DNA from: Mantis religiosa
Lineage: Eukaryota > Arthropoda > Insecta > Mantodea > Mantidae
Assembly: GCA_030765055.1 (NCBI GenBank)
Contig: CM060947.1
Span: 58,128,149-58,192,148 of the forward strand
Direction: 5' to 3'
DNA: 64,000 nucleotides
Shown: piece after piece, positions 33,118 to 48,149 of the stretch
How the letters are laid out: every line of letters starts with the position of its first letter
Position numbering within the stretch: position 1 is the stretch's first letter
The notes under the pieces: generated by a model
What the model was told of the DNA's origin: nothing
Database searches by the model: none
The model's input: the letters and a program-made list of their open reading frames with translations, nothing else
Program-made: the position numbers and the translations under genes

Positions 33118-35868
33118 GTTCTCGAGATCTTGCAATAATTTCAAACAAAATCGAGAACGCAGAAGGAATTGCCTGGTAGAGCTTGCAGTAGCAACACGAG
33201 CTCCTTCGTACTACAGACAATTGCTTTAACCGGAGCCCTGTCTAATGAAAAGATCTAGCATACTAAAGGTAAAACGTTTATACTAACCCAATTAGTACAG
33301 CGTATTCTGTAAGAAGAGAACGAATTAAAAGTTGAAAAGCTAGAATACACACCACGGATTAAATTGGGAATGGGCTTAGTTAATACACTAATAAGGTTTT
33401 GCAGCCAACATAAAGGGCATATGTGGCAAGCTGTGAAAATGGTCCTTCACATAATCGTTACGTACTGACAATTGGAACATCCATAGCTGTAAAGGAGATA
33501 CAATAAGGAAATTCTGATAGTAATATACAGAAATCAGTTTGTGAAACGTAATATAATACGAACATGGAAATAAAAGTACAGTCCATACCTTTAGGTATAG
33601 AAATGTCAGCATATGCAATTGCCACTTTGAGATAACAGAAACAGAGAGGAGAATACCCATTGTGAGACATTGCTGCGCTTTCTCTATGCATTATCATTTA
33701 TTTTCATAGATATGTTCTAATGTGTTCATAAAAAACTTATTTATCCACCTTCTTGGCCATAATATAGCTTTCTGCGATTATTACTTCAATATCTAAGGAT
33801 TCACAAGCATCATAATATTTAAGATTATAAAATTTACGCAATGCTTTTGGCATCATTGGGATTTCGTATTTGGCAGATTATATGGGAATATTCCACCTTC
33901 ACTCTTTCTTCTTTTAACATACAACATTATTTATGGGACATATTGCAGAGTGGAAATTTACGAATAGTAAATAGATTATTACCAACAGCTTGTCAGATTG
34001 CATCTTACAGTTGTAGCACTTACAGTCGACTGACTGAGATTTAAAGATTGTGTCAGCCATATTCTTACATTTTCAACTCTTGAGTTTTTCTATTATGAAG
34101 TTCTAAATTACTCATATCTTGATAAAACTTTCTAGTGCTTCCAAAATTAAGTTCGCTGCATCAGCTGCTTCCAAAATATAGTGATAAAGTTATGACTTGC
34201 AGCTTACATATCATTAATTTTATGTTAAACAAAATCTAACTATGCTAAATATGGGGTTCTAATTTCGTCGTTTGTCAAACACAGCAAAGTTTGTATTACC
34301 CTTCTACTTCAAATTATCAACATATTTGCAATATTCTAAGATTTAAAAAAAATTGAAATATAATTTCTGTCAGAACCATTTAATACAGCTTATTTTGTAG
34401 GTACAAAAGTTATGTTTGGTATTTACTGGCCTTGATACCAGATATTTTATCTGAAGTAGCCAAAAATAGAAAAGAACCAACAGTAGCACAAACACCACAA
34501 CAATGTACGTCCAATCCCCTTCGTGCCATGCTCAGAGCCTCGGTCATGGTCATGGCCAAGGAAACCAACCCCTAGGCGCTCCCGCACACTGTGCGGCAGC
34601 ATATGATGACGATAATGACGGAGGTGCTAATGCGGAACTCCATAATAGGCAGAAGTATAACTGCCATCCCAAACTCCATCCTAAAATCTCTCCTTATAAC
34701 TCCTTGTTATTGTTAATAAAAAGATGAAGGCAGCAGCCGAATTGCAGAACAATTCCAACGAAAAATGGCAAATATTTCGAAAATTTCTGATATCATTACG
34801 AATTTTGTTTAATATGAGCTCTGTATTCCAGCTTCTACAGAATACCGTGTTAATTATGTTAACATCTCACGGGTAAGACACGTCTATTCGTTGCTACACT
34901 ATCTAAAATGTTGAAATAACCTTAAATGACAAGTTTAAGAAAAAGAAAATGATACAAATGATCATATAATGAATTGTTTTGAATTTGAGAAATCCTTGCA
35001 AATTTATACGTCGCAGTTGAAAAAGAACTTCATAGGTGAATATAAAAAAAAGTTATAGGTATAACAGAGGGGCCACTTGATGCATTTGGACCTCTATTGT
35101 GACTACCACCTTCCCAGAGAAAGGGATGAACTGAAGTAATCCGAGGAGGCTACAGGCCACAAGCATATGTCACAGTGATGCCTAGAAATCCTCAAAAGTT
35201 TTACACTCGATGATCCCTCCTACTCATTGGGAAAGAGCGATGAACGACCCATCGATCAAACAGCCCTCTAATGTCTACGGAGAGTAGTTTCTCCTTTAAG
35301 GGAGCACGTAAGCTAGAAGCACAGTTGGAAGATGAGAAGGAACTAAAGGGAAATGTTAGAGAGGGGATTTTAGTAGCTAGGAAACCATTCCGGCATTCCC
35401 CTAGCCACCAAGGAAAACAACGAAAAGCTCAAAATAGAAGTGAATGGTAATCAAACGCAGGAACTTGTAGAATGCGATTCTCATATTTCATCATGGAGTC
35501 AACTTTCTAGAAAAAGTACACCTGTTTCGAAAGTTGTTATTAATCCGATATTTAAAATACGTATATAATAATGCCGTTTATAGATGCATAGACACACATG
35601 CCCTTCATGAATCAAGTAGCGTTTCATTACATAAAACCTGCTGTTGTCTTGCACTCTGTGTGCTTTCAGATGCGCCAAATTGCTCTCAAGTTACTGTATA
35701 CAAGGAAAAGGCCTCTGTTCTACTCGTTCTTCCACACGATGATAAATAGAAGAAGCAAACATTCCTCTCTCTTTGCTGTACGTCTACCAACAGTCTACTG
35801 AACCTACGATAACAGCATGCATGCGCCGAATAAGCTGGTCCAGAGGTCCAGAGGTAGTCCTAATCGGG
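33118..35868. other. no gene recognised
   Basis: AT-rich except for a GC patch at about 34500-34680, where a 74-codon frame is histidine- and glycine-rich and unrecognised. Other frames (33388-33697 and 33841-34044) look like chance. No repeat family seen elsewhere in the window occurs here. Confidence 0.45.
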
Positions 35869-36476
35869 CAGGGCTATTTTCTTTTCTTTTTCCCCGTCCG
35901 GGTGCCTTCTGCCGCAGTACCTAGCCGCTTTGCGGCTTAACCTGCGAAATGAGCAAAGTGGTTTCATGTTCTGCTGGGGTGTTTGAACTTTTGGGAAATT
36001 TGGAATGGCATGCCCTTGTTTATTCTCATAAGGCAGCTGCACTTAAGCGTTCCCCCGTTTTGGGAGACACGATTTAAAGTTTTTGCTCCGTTTTGGTTAC
36101 GGGTTACATATCGCTTGATCTATCAGGCGTAAGAATGGGTCCTAGAGACATCTGGGGTTTCTCTTGGGTTAACCAAGGGGCCCCAAGACCTCTCTTGGTA
36201 GTTTGAAGGATGGCAAGCGTCTTTGATCCCTCTGGTCATACCTGTCCAGGGAGTTCACTAAAGAGTTGGGTGATTTTGGATGTTGTCGTACATTGATCGT
36301 GCCCTCTCGCGGATGACATCGACAATGTACGGGATCTGGGAGTGCTCATGTAGGATATGAGCAGGAAATCTCCAGTCTGTATCGTATATGATACGAAGTA
36401 CCTTGTTCTGCAGCGTCTGGAGCCTCACGAAAGTGGGGAATAAGCTGGTTTACAGAGTGGCGCCATATATAGCTGT
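35869..36476 (-). pseudogene. LINE relic, C-terminus and 3' UTR
   Basis: The minus strand, in broken frames, reads pieces comparable to the relic at 48150-49612: an LQ-x-VQN-like stretch, VLRIIYD-like residues near 36400, and a proline-directed IPYIVDVI-like stretch near 36310. The downstream 3' region contains the hairpin agccgctttgcggct (35923-35937), closely like that at 48206-48222. A SINE interrupts it at 36477, and a little more coding similarity may continue beyond 36713. Confidence 0.65.
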
Positions 36477-36712
36477 ACCCGCCTCGGTAGCGTACATGGT
36501 AGCATGTCTGTCTCACGTTCAAGAGGTCCCGAGTTCGAATCTCGGTCATAGTGAGTTACTTGGATAAGTTTTTTCAGGGGTTTTCCCTTATCCTGAAAGA
36601 CGAATGTCGGGTAACTCTAAGCTCCATGGACAGCGGACGCATTGTGCATCATTTTACCCATTTCATTGATCGTCCGATATGACTAAATGTTGGAGGACGT
36701 AAATTATAGAAA
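36477..36712 (+). mobile_element. SINE family 1 inserted in a LINE relic
   Basis: Head acccgcctcggtagcgtaca, intact gttcgaatctcgg, and terminus tgttggaggacgtaaatta. Flanks agctgt (36471-36476) and agctgt (36713-36718) form at least a 6-base duplication. Confidence 0.9.
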
Positions 36713-36718
36713 AGCTGT

Positions 36719-37075
36719 CTCCGCATTATGGGTGCGATCCTTGGGAACAATTACAATTCAGGTTGTCGTATCAGAAATGCATTTATCTACAGTGATACTG
36801 CTTTCAGAACTAATGTGAAGACACCGGCATGTTAGTACTGTTTTCATCGTGAAACTCTACAGTCTCACTATCGCCTAGTCCTTCTTGCCTTGCATCTAAA
36901 GTCCTAATGGCAAATGTTTAATCAAACAGTGGTGGCCTTATCCAAATGCACTCAAATCATAGTCGACTCATAATAACAGTGCTTGATGGTCACACCAGCA
37001 ACTAATAGCCTATGCCACTTTCCCTGTTACAGTCTCAGATGATAATAACAGATACAAAATCACTCAAATACTTAC
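36719..37075. other. presumed intron sequence
   Basis: No feature is seen except the donor site of the exon at 37076. Minus-strand sequence directly after the exon reads gtaagtatttgagtg, a good splice donor. Confidence 0.5.
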
Positions 37076-37203
37076 CCTTCGTCTGAATTCAGGTGGTATT
37101 CCTCCAGGAAGTCTGGCTACCATCTTCATAGCATCATGCCACTGTGTGAAACCGCTGTCTCCAGGGTAAGGCATCACGCTGAACCGAATTCTTGTGTCTT
37201 GAC
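37076..37203 (-). CDS. internal exon of a TBC-domain RabGAP, TBC1D30-like
   Basis: On the minus strand an acceptor ending tactgttgcag precedes 37203, and the donor gtaagt follows 37076. The 128-base exon starts with two bases of a split codon and then has 42 open codons, ending in phase 0. Residues include RIRFSVMPYPGDSGFTQWHD, AMKMVARLPGG and IPPEFRRR. The IPPEFRR-type segment is the usual entry to a TBC (Tre2/Bub2/Cdc16) GAP domain, just before the KLW-like start. The preceding QWHDAM and ARLP text fits the TBC1D30 subfamily as I remember it. TBC proteins stimulate GTP hydrolysis by Rab proteins in membrane traffic. The exon is too short to include the catalytic arginine and glutamine fingers. 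Neighbouring exons were not found, so introns are long. The splice sites and frame are seen directly; the subfamily is recall. Confidence 0.72.
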
Positions 37204-38235
37204 CTGCAACAGTACAACACCTATCATAAACATCCTACTTGCTTGTTGACTTACAACATTTTAAAATGCAGTTAGCTTTCTTCTAGCTTAATTTAAGTTT
37301 CGTATATTGGCATATTCATGCTCCTGTTATTGCAAAAGGTATGAAAATATAGTTAAGTATGAAAAACATAGGCCATAAAATAAATACATATTATTACTTT
37401 AGTTCTCAGGATTCTTTAAGCTTCAAAAGATAATTCATTATTTAAATGCCCAAATGTAATTAACTAATGGTCTGTATGTACCTACAATTTGTTTCACTAG
37501 TTGTTTCCTACACTTTTACGCATTAAAATAATTCGTACTGTATAGTGTGTAACCCATCTTGTTTAAAGTTCCAGCAAAAATTCGGATTGAACTTAAAAAT
37601 TTGGCATACCTTTTCTGCTACACTTTCAAGTTGCTTAAGATATGAGATAGTTAATTCTACCACTAAAGATGAGTTATGCAAGACATTTAAATTCTGTTTA
37701 TGAAGCAAGGAGAGGAGTAAATTAATTTTATATGCCAGTTTTGCGAGTTAGTAATTAAATAATGTGTTTATGTTATATCGCTTCAAAAATATGTCATCTG
37801 CATCTTGTAAAACATGCCTTAAATTAATACAATAAAAGCAAAATGAAAAATTTTCAAAACAACATCTTCAGTAGTTAATACCCTAATGAATCTTTGAATA
37901 AGCTAATTTAATATAATTATTATAGGACTATTATTCTGCCCTTAAAAGTACTAATAGGAAAATAATGAAATGTTCAAAGCCATTTTGAACAGTCGCTTTC
38001 AAATTAAGTTCATTCATTTTATGCAAAGAAATTCACCAATAGCTTTACTTCATAATATTTGTTTTGTCCAACTAAAAATAGCAGTAACGAACTCTTTGAT
38101 TTTGACTTAATAATTTCAAGAAACGTAAAATAATCATAAAATACAGTGCATTTCAATAATTTAAACACTATATAAACAATTATCCGAAGTTAAGTAACTA
38201 AATGTTATAAATTGAATTGAATTGCAAATTTGAAC

Positions 38236-38280
<45 letters not shown>

Positions 38281-40813
38281 CTGTTTTCAGAACTGAATCA
38301 AAGTCACTCCCACGAAATAAACAATAAAATTATCCTTAGACAACACATGTGATAAAATGCGTCAAGGTGTTATTTATTTATTTTATTATTGAATAAAATT
38401 GTTCATTTGGTAGTATATGGGGCTCAATTTCGGATTTTTTTGTTAGCTGTTTTGTTGCGTGTAATCAAGTGAACAGTCAAGATATTAGGTCAGTCATCTC
38501 GTACCATCTAGGCACTTCGTTCGGCCATTAAATATAAACCTTTTATGTCAGATACAACTTGTAGGCATCCAAGAAGATACCCCCACCCCAAAAATATCAT
38601 CCATAGAAAAACTGCTTATTTATTAGTTCTTACAATTGGTTCTAATGGAATATCTAAAATACTATATTATAAAACTATCGTCATGACAAATAAACTACTT
38701 ATTAGACTTTCTGGCAACAGACTAAAAATTCCACTTTATTCTGAATTACTTTTTTAATTAGCAAATCCTATAACATAGATAAAATCTTAATGCAAAACAA
38801 TGTAAATCTCGAAGATAATTTGCATCAAAGAAATTTGTTTTATTATGCACATTTGTAGCATTCTTTTCATTTGTTTGTCTTTTCATATACATGGTAATTT
38901 TTTCAGATCGTGATTAAGTATTGTTGTTTGCTCGTGTTCCTAATAAGAACAACGCATTTCAAATCCATTACATAATAACCCGCTTTTAAGAAGAATTATT
39001 GCTTTAGTTAACTGTACCCTTATTATACCTACAACTAAATATGTTAGTGTTTGTTTTTCACACTAAGCAATAAGAAATAGGTTGCATAATATTTGAGGAG
39101 AAAGCAATCAAATATGTATTCGTGTTAACCAGTTTTCTTTGTCTCTTTTTAAATCAAGTAAAAATAATCTCAAACATATCAGATGACGAAGTCGAATATT
39201 TTTAACAAATTCTACACAATGCTCTGGTACGGTTTTGTCAGGCTCTTACGATTTCCTGAATAACATTTAAGAACATAAAAATGACAGACATAGTTACTCG
39301 TACTGGTATATCAAGGCATATACCTTAGAATTATTTGAGCCATTTTTCAGAAAATAAAAATGGGTAAAATCACCTGGGTAATATGCAGTTTAGGATAGAG
39401 AAGTGTTCTTAAATTTCATGTCACGGTAATTGTCTGACTTCTGGTTTCTGAGTCATAGGCACAAACACGCACATACAAACACATCTGAACACATTAACAC
39501 ATGCACAAGTGCCAGCACACACAATTTTGGCTGGATGAGTCATTCTATGATCCTTAGAATAATAGGTTTACTTATTATAAAAGATATTCCGGCACACCGG
39601 AGGCGCTGATATGCTGCTGACAATTGACGACTTTGTTAACTAACAACATATTTACTTATATACAAACATAAACAGGTGTTTCCAAATTTATTTTGAGAGA
39701 GAAGGTTTCCGATGTTCCCAAAGGATTTATTTAGAATAAAACACACATCAAATGTTTGGGTGAACTGCAATGCTTTCTCTGATCTGTTACAAGCAGTTTA
39801 TTGAGAAAGCAATAACTAAAGATTTCCCCTTTAACATTTAACTTCGAACTTAGTTCCTAGAAATCGGTCAATTGTTTGCGGTTTATTGCGTTTGCTTCTG
39901 GAAAGTACTAAAGTAATTTTGATCAATGATTTTGATCTTATTGTGCTCATATCTCAAAGTTAACCTTTTCAGCGACGTCTTTATCGTTTTTTTTTTCCAA
40001 AGAGAGAAAAGTGCACTTAAAGGAGGAGGAGAGTACTCTTTGTGTTGTAGACATCATGTGATAATCCCCGTTTTTTCTCCAACCGCTTCTCTTGACCCTG
40101 TCAAGAAACAATACACACAGAAGAAGCCCTCTGCCAAAACGAAAACTGCATTTTATTGATTAGCCATGCTATCTTCCTCTTTAAAGCAGCTGCATCAAGA
40201 TAGCGTATCAGATTTTGAAATAAAAGGGATGGATGGCCAGCTGAAGTACTTCTTTAAGGACTCTTGCAACGCAGTTGGAGCCCTTGTGTGTGTGTTGAAT
40301 GCAACTGCTGTAAACATCGTTCAGTTCTGTTTCCTCGTGTAGGGAATGGAGCCTTATGTTCCGGTTCTCAGTAATGGAATGCTAATGATTTCGAGCCTAG
40401 CCATATGGCTGCAAACCTTTAGGTTCCTATTTACTATGTGGACCCTCGTCCACACAGTAACATGATGCACATGAGCTACAATTAAAGGTCTGTAGGTCAC
40501 GAAAACAAATATTCTGCCCATATCATATCCCTGCATTGACTGGATGATGATACACCTCGGCCGTGTGAGTGAGGTCGAATGCCGGTAGGTAGATCTAGGT
40601 GCAAAGATGCAGTTGTGCTGCAGATTACTACTTTGTATAAGTATCCACGAGCTTCCTGTGCCCGATAAGAGGGCATAGAGTAACACAAAGTCTAATATGA
40701 ACCAAAGCAGAAGTAATTCTCAACATCTGAACGTATTATCAAACTAAAGACGAACATTATCACTGAAGTTTTGGAAGTAATCCACTTAATAGTCCTCTGT
40801 GTTGTAGTGTAAC
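37204..40813. other. presumed intron; no further exon found
   Basis: Strongly AT-rich. It contains (AT)n at 38236-38279. A 70-codon frame (38545-38757) and the minus frames at 40354-40688 have no recognised product. If the exon at 37076 belongs to a functional gene, upstream exons lie beyond or hidden here. Confidence 0.5.
38236..38279. repeat. (AT)n microsatellite
   Basis: About 22 AT units in AT-rich presumed intron. Confidence 0.95.
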
Positions 40814-40824
40814 TTGACTGGGAT

Positions 40825-41057
40825 GCCCGCCTCCGTAGCGTGGATGGTAGTGAGTCTGTCTCACGTTCAAGAGGTCCCGAGTATGAATCTCGGTCAGGGT
40901 GAGTTACCTGATAAGGTTCTTCTGGGGTTTTCCCTTATCCTGAAAGAGAATATCGGGTAACTATAAACTCTATGGGCGCAATTGAACATCATTTCATCCA
41001 TTCTACTCATCGTCCGATATGGCTTAACGTTGGAGGACGTAAATTACAAAATAAAAT
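40825..41057 (+). mobile_element. SINE family 1
   Basis: Head gcccgcctccgtagcgtgga, B box gagtatgaatctcgg (decayed), and terminus cgttggaggacgtaaattac with an A-rich tail. An exact 11-base duplication ttgactgggat flanks it (40814-40824 and 41058-41068). Confidence 0.94.
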
Positions 41058-41185
41058 TTGACTGGGATCTTTCCCATGTTGGGAGATCTGTTACATTTTC
41101 TTTCTTTGGACTAAAACGAGCAGCAAATTAAGAAAACGTAGACACTCCTTGGAGAGGCCTCCTATGGTCTTGGACACAATACTAA

Positions 41186-41236
41186 AGTGAGTGTGTGGTG
41201 TTTAAGGGCCCGTCGACAACAAGGTCATTTGGGCCC
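41186..41236 (+). repeat. short dispersed repeat, second copy
   Basis: The inverse match of 21562-21607: gtggtgtttaagggcccgtc then gacaacaaggtcatttgggc. Probably the terminal part of a larger repeat. Confidence 0.7.
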
Positions 41237-42849
41237 CACAATACTAAAACGAGTATGTTCACCATTAGTGCAGTCTTCTTACGATGTCCTACGTGTATAG
41301 AGTCAGAGGAAACGGTAAGATACCATTTAAACAACCTGGAACGTCTGAAGTTTCCAGAAAGAGGATGCCCCCATGCCAAGATTTCTGCTGTTACTTTTCT
41401 TCTTTCCTTTTATTTACAAGCTGAAGCTTACACTACCATGTCACACTACACTGTAGCACGTGGTTTACTGCTATACTTACATTTAATTCCACAGTTAATA
41501 TTTGTCGCGTGTCTAGTTCATGATTCTAGCACTATCTAGAGGAGAGTTACAAAATGCAAGAGTTCATAAAATTTGGGTAGCCTTACGCTGAAGTGCAATT
41601 TGAAGGAGAGTTGTATAATGATTTAGACGTTTTGTTGCTTGAAGGAGAAGATAAAGCTGGAGTTGTACGACCAGCTCTTGCATAGTTCTTGGGCAACGAA
41701 TTCCTATTTCAGCTCGCGGTGGTTAAAAGAACTAAATAATTTCAATAACTTTCAACGTCAGTCGTTTTAATAGCTGAATTTAAATTATTTCAAGGAAACA
41801 TTAAACAAAACACATATAAATATACGCCTTTTCCTTACTTATGGTTGGTTGCTTTAAAGCATCCAATGTGCAGCACGATAGAACAAAACAATAAAATAAA
41901 CAAACTTATTTCTTACATGAATATAAAACAGCTTGGACATGGTATTTCATAGGATATTTGCTCCACATCATGGCTGTGATGAATAAATTTAATCTTAAAC
42001 TAAACAAAACTCAAACCAAATGCAATTTGTTTGAATGTCAACGCACGCAGAGAATTCAAATGTAATAATAACTATACCGAAATTAAAAATAAATATTTAT
42101 GAGTGAGATATAAAATCGAAATTATTTGTAATGAAATTTTTATATTTTAATTTGTATGTTAAGTATTTGGAATTTGAGCACTTTTTGTTATGGCAGAGGA
42201 AAATTTGCAAAGAGAATACTCCAGAATTTTGTTTATAAGGATACTAATGTATGTTATTTTACAGCTACAGGTTATATAAACATAAAATATTGTTATAGCT
42301 TTTGGCAACTTCAAAATATTCTCTCTTACGTATACATTTTTTTTCAGACGGAAAGAAAATCACAGGTGGAAATTCTATATCTTGCAACTTTAATTATTGT
42401 TTTTCCAAAACGTTGATATATACTGCTCTGCCACAGTTATAATAATACCCAAAGCAAACATGCTCACGAAAACATTTTCTCGTCTCTTTGGAAAGCAGTC
42501 TGTCAAGAACTGTTTGCTTTAACCTGTACGTACACAAAAACCAATTAGCAAGTGTAATCCATCAATCTTATGTCTCTCTCGAGATACTCATTTCTTATAA
42601 ACCAAGCTGTTGTTCCAACCTTGTTGTGGTAACACAATCATCCCTAGTCTCAATTGGGAAAAAAATCCGTCAGAAATATATGTTCACTGCACTTATCACC
42701 CCGTGTTGACTTTTTATTCCCCCGTAACATAAGGTTTATTTGGATTTCCGTACTGTACAATTGGCTAACAATTGTGTTTGAAATATTTGAAATATTTGAG
42801 ACGTTTCTTCTTACGTGATCAATACCTAATTTTATATATTAAGGGTATA
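41237..42849. other. no feature recognised
   Basis: AT-rich. Frames of 60-114 codons (41195-41539 and 42156-42416) show no family motif. Confidence 0.5.
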
Positions 42850-43289
42850 CGAGATATGTTCAAAAGGTATCGCGAATTCTGTGTTATTTATTTCAAAAAT
42901 TATTTATTTATTCATGAATACATATTCTGTTCCCTCCAAAGTAATCCCCACTAGATATTATACACTTGTGCCAACGGTTCTTCGACTCCTCAAAGCATTT
43001 TAAAAAATCGTTTTTTTGTGATCTTGTTCAGCTACTCCTTCGATGCCAATCGTGGCATAGCGTCGTCCTCTAATGGACCTCTTCAGTTTTTTTTGGGGGG
43101 GGGGGGGATAAACGTCACAGGGGGGCAAGTCTGGGGAGTACGGTGGCTGCGGAATCATAGGTGCACAGAAAACGATGTGTGAGCAGAGTCGTTACCATGG
43201 TGCAAAATTCAATATTTGTTCTTCCAAAAATCCGGGCGTTTTTGGCGGTTTGCTTCGCGCAAATTGCCCATAATTTGCAGGTATGTATC
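42850..43289 (-). mobile_element. mariner-like relic D, deleted
   Basis: The left end acgagatatgttcaaaaggt follows TA (42848-42849) in mariner fashion. On the minus strand I read REANRQKRPDFWKNKY, an ILHHGNDSAHTS-like segment, and near the left end CFEESKNRWHKCIIS and GDYFGG. These match the DNA-APAH-type block and the C-terminal tail of an IS630/mariner transposase. Much between the second and third catalytic residues is lost. A poly-T/poly-G run (43087-43108) disrupts it. Its 5' end is not clear, and mariner C is inserted at its right side. Confidence 0.6.
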
Positions 43290-43291
43290 TA

Positions 43292-44047
43292 CGAGGCGTG
43301 TCCGTATAATAAGGTCTCCAATTTTATTTAATAAAGAAAACATGTCTATTGCAAATGAATGTTACATTGATGGAAAGGCGGAACTTACAGATATTTTTCA
43401 ACGTCGATGCACTTTTGCATGCGCTGTAGCAGTTTTTGTATACCCTTGTCATAGCACTCTCTCGCCAAGTTGCGCAGGTAGCGCTCAACCTCGTTTTTCA
43501 AATCATCGCCGGTCTGGAAATGTATTCCACTCAGGTGTGACTTCAACTCAGGAAACAGATGGTGCTAAGTCTGGACTGTAGAGGGGGGTTAGAATGTCCC
43601 ATCCGTTTATGGTCTTCGGTGAGCATTTTGGGGACCCACCTCGTAAACACCTTGCGATAATGCAAATTTTCGGTCAAAATCTTGTCAATGGCAGTCTTAT
43701 TGACTTCAGGAATAAGTTCGTACAGCTCGCGAACTGTCACACGCCGATCTTTAAGCATTTATTGCTCCACTTTTGCTATTGTTTCGGCTGAAACCGAAGG
43801 CCGACCAGAACGCTCTTCATCATGAAAGAAAACGGATCACTCCACGCAACTCGCACTTGGCGGCGGATGTGATAGGAAGCTCCATCGCAAACGGCTGCCC
43901 AACCAAGACTAATGATTGCAACGCGTTCGTTATGGTGTAAATTTGAAGGGATGAAACCAAGCTACAGACCAGTGTTGCCGGATCTTGCGTAATAGCATTC
44001 CTCATGGCTCCAGCACTTTGGAGAACTTATTTTACGGACACGCCTCG
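43292..44047 (-). mobile_element. mariner family C, internally deleted
   Basis: Inverted repeats cgaggcgtgtccgta at the left and tacggacacgcctcg at the right, with TA on both sides (43290-43291 and 44048-44049). The 756-base total is far below a full mariner. The minus-strand frame (43758-43543) reads RRVTVRELYELIPEVNKTAI, YRKVFTRWVPKMLTEDHKR and then jumps to a PPLQSRLS segment. The part with the first two catalytic aspartates is deleted. A short C-terminus follows in another frame. Confidence 0.9.
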
Positions 44048-44049
44048 TA

Positions 44050-46078
<2,029 letters not shown>

Positions 46079-48149
46079 TTTATTATTAAAGAGAAAGGAA
46101 GGCTGAGCTTCGCAACGACTTCAATAAAACATACAGAAGAGGAGTGAGAAGTCACAAACACGGTTTTCTTTGTGTTCACAGTACAGACATTTTAAAAAGT
46201 TCGTTTCATAGTCCTGCTTAGGCAAACGTTTTAACGTCTGTGTTACCCGGGATGCACTAATCTACATAAAACATGGATTGTTTGTCAACCTAGTATCGCC
46301 CAATTTTCCAACAAAGCAGGATAGCTTTCGATGTAAATATCGTTTTAAATTTATAGATACTTAACTAGAACTTGCCACTGATGTATTATACGATATTGTA
46401 TCGATGTCTTATGAGAAGTGTTTCATCTAAGCAAACTTATGCTTTCCATGAGTATGTGCACTTTTGATTTATTTAACTGGTAAGCGTCTGACTTGTTAGT
46501 TTGTTTGTTTTGCACTATTGAGAAGTGTTTTCCTGGTTCCGCAGAGTGCTATCAACAAATAAATGTATATTTAGATGCTGAAGGTGTATACATAGAGAAG
46601 AGGCACATACACAGAGGGCATTTACAAACTGATTCAGCAACTCTACAACAAACTTTGTGGAACGACAGATCTCACATAAAATGTAACATTTTGTCAGTCA
46701 ACCAATCTTGGTTAATGTGTTGTTTAGAATCGCATGATCATGGATAATGTCTTTGGGAAGACAAATATATTTCCAGCATTGGGAATTCTGCCACACTTCA
46801 GCCTTCTTTACATGGAGAAATGAATAAGGTGAGGAGGGCCGTTGCATGACCAGCGTGATCTCTTGACTTAAAGCAACTTGACTTCTTTCTTAGAGTCAGG
46901 TGCCCCTAGGTATTCGATATATGAAATCCAGTGTATAGTCTAATGTAAAAACATTAGCCGTTTTAGCAAAGTAACTTGTTGTAGCTCTACCTCTGAATTC
47001 AGTGCCTTATAATGCGGATAAGGTGGTAAATGAGTGTTTTCCCGAAGAAGAGAACAAAATACGTGGCTTCTATCCTAGTGGGTTTCTAGCCGTAATGTGG
47101 TGAAGCAGGGGAAGTTCGGAGGTTTGAATCTAATACATTAAATTGCTTAGGCTAATTTCTTATTTCTTCTTATGTTTATTTTTTGTATTTTTGTTTACTA
47201 AGTTATATAATTTTGTCATTATCTCTCTTGTGAGCCTAACATAAAAGTATTACGATCTGATAGCTGTAAATTATATTTACCCTTATAATCTGTGCCTATT
47301 ATAGTGTTTTGAACCGTGTTACGTAGTTAGCTTTCATTATTTTAGGCATATGTCGATACTATTAAATCTATCAGTTTTTATTTCATGTTTAAACCTGAGG
47401 TTTTACTTCTTATAATGACAGAGTATATCAGTAAGCATAATACCATACAGAATAAATTAACTACAGCGAAGTATAAATTTTCCACCTGTCAGTGGAAAAC
47501 ATTCAAACTATTCTGTTCACTACACTATACTATTATGATGTTATCAAACATTACATTTGAAATATAACAAATTACTGACCCAAAGAGATAAAACAAAAGA
47601 TAATACAATCTTTAAACTTAACGGAAAGGATCCTTTGAACTGGCACAGTGTTACAGTAAAATAACTAAGTACCATTCGGCCAGTTCTAGCTTTTTAGTTG
47701 AGTTTCCTTTGCTTTCCACCTCAAATCTTTACAGGCTTTCTGCTGCTTCAAACAGTGTTCGGAGATCTCTTTGGTCGGTTTAACTCAAATAAGTACATTC
47801 CATCAGCTGTTACATTAACAGTATGAGCTGAAATATGCCATAGTTTGCGAAGAAGAGAAATTATCTACCTAACAGTATTTTTGTACGTCGAACATTTGTT
47901 GACTGAAGGCTTGAATCCCATAGGTAGCATTGCATAGATCTACCATTTTGTTTTAAAATGGTTTGAGAACCGAAGTATGTAACATGTTGTTGCTTCGGGA
48001 GAATTTACAAAGGTGTGTACGAATGTGTGATAAAGAATGAAAATTGTAAAATTAGCTAAAGGTATTACTCCAGCTCCCACTGTCAGGATGTGCTGCTTTG
48101 GCATCGACATACATAGCGAATACACTTTGTCCTCTAAAACAGCAGCAGA
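46079..48149. other. no gene recognised; one transposase scrap
   Basis: AT-rich sequence apart from the transposase scrap at 46835-46915, listed separately. The 84-codon frame at 46493-46747 is unrecognised but lies upstream in the same orientation, and may be part of that dead element. Confidence 0.45.
46835..46915 (+). pseudogene. DDE transposase scrap
   Basis: One plus frame reads PA-stop-SLDLKQLDFFLRVRC. The pattern SPDLTPLDFFLWG is common around a catalytic aspartate in a group of insect Tc1-like transposases. Only about 20 residues are comparable, with a stop inside. Confidence 0.4.

Noticed and set aside
40354..40688. 110-codon minus-strand gene
   Set aside because: No recognisable motif, an overlapping frame of similar length, and no splice or promoter context.
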